In this document: in pieces, positions 7,045 to 7,101 of the stretch
How the letters are laid out: every line of letters starts with the position of its first letter
How positions within the stretch are numbered: position 1 is the stretch's first letter
Position numbers and translations under genes: made by a program
The notes under the pieces: generated by a model
Seen by the model: the letters and a program-made list of their open reading frames with translations, nothing else
Told to the model about the DNA's origin: nothing
Database searches by the model: none
Origin: Bacteroidales bacterium
GTDB lineage: Bacteria; Bacteroidota; Bacteroidia; Bacteroidales; PUMT01
Direction: 5' to 3'
Length of the DNA stretch: 7,101 bases
Assembly (NCBI GenBank): GCA_007132365.1
Contig: SLOS01000121.1
Span: 1-7,101 of the forward strand

Positions 7045-7072
7045 TCTGACTGCCATCTTTATGGTAATCAGA
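7045..7072 (-). terminator. Probable intrinsic terminator of an upstream minus-strand gene
   Basis: A 12-base stem (7072-7061 with 7056-7045) closes on a 4-base loop, AAAG on the minus strand. Eleven of the 12 positions pair, counting one G-U; one A-C mismatch remains. On the minus strand the stem is followed by TTTGTGGTATTTTT, an interrupted U-rich run, whereas the plus-strand side continues CTAAACAAAAC. This favours termination of a transcript coming from beyond position 7101, just before the operon promoter. It could instead be a protein-binding palindrome of the promoter region. Confidence 0.45.
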
Positions 7073-7101
7073 CTAAACAAAACATTAGCTGCAACAGAAA
7101 A

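Noticed and set aside
6946..7056. Small minus-strand frame of 36 codons starting MAVRFVVFLILT, hydrophobic, in the promoter region; the same frame is open to the window edge.
   Set aside because: It overlaps the hairpin, the promoter and the repeat cluster. Its hydrophobicity is what T-rich DNA gives by chance, and no ribosome binding site or coding signal supports it. It could only be revived by conservation or by reading beyond 7101.

Overview
The window carries a compact sialic acid (N-acetylneuraminate, Neu5Ac) scavenging operon from a member of the Bacteroidota. All five genes lie on the minus strand and are transcribed from the right-hand end towards position 1. The phylum assignment rests on several signs: a promoter of the Bacteroidota type (TTTG, 19 bases, TAnnTTTG) upstream of the first gene; the absence of clear Shine-Dalgarno sequences; and the enzyme set, with a lyase resembling the eukaryotic/Bacteroidota type, a renin-binding-protein-type ManNAc 2-epimerase and lipoprotein BNR/Asp-box enzymes. 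Moderate GC in the genes and very AT-rich spacers fit this. Genus cannot be told from the window.

Layout from right to left, in the order of transcription. Positions 7101-6893 hold a probable terminator hairpin of an upstream transcript (7045-7072), the operon promoter (7003-7033), a cluster of inverted and direct repeats that look like a repressor operator (6981-7016), and a leader of about 100 bases. Next come an N-acetylneuraminate lyase (6892-5951); a fused protein with a signal peptide, a six-bladed kelch propeller of the sialate mutarotase (NanM) type and a sodium:solute symporter (5951-3396); an N-acylglucosamine 2-epimerase (3392-2202); an Asp-box lipoprotein related to sialidases but lacking the usual first arginine motif (2124-889); and a second, more canonical GH33-like sialidase lipoprotein cut by the window edge (827-1). 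The first three genes are tightly packed (TAATG overlap, then a 3-base gap). The two sialidase genes follow after gaps of 77 and 61 bases.

Together the genes describe one route. Lipoprotein sialidases release alpha-Neu5Ac from glycans. The propeller is expected to speed its conversion to the beta anomer in the periplasm, and the attached symporter to bring it in with sodium. The lyase then splits it into pyruvate and ManNAc, and the epimerase turns ManNAc into GlcNAc. The next known step in Bacteroides is a GlcNAc kinase (RokA) followed by NagA/NagB; none of these is in the window, nor are an outer-membrane SusC/D-like pair or a sialate O-acetylesterase.

The most interesting points are the mutarotase-transporter fusion, the non-canonical sialidase-like protein and the repeat cluster that overlaps the core promoter. 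I see no mobile element, CRISPR array, tRNA or rRNA, and no gene that I can support on the plus strand.
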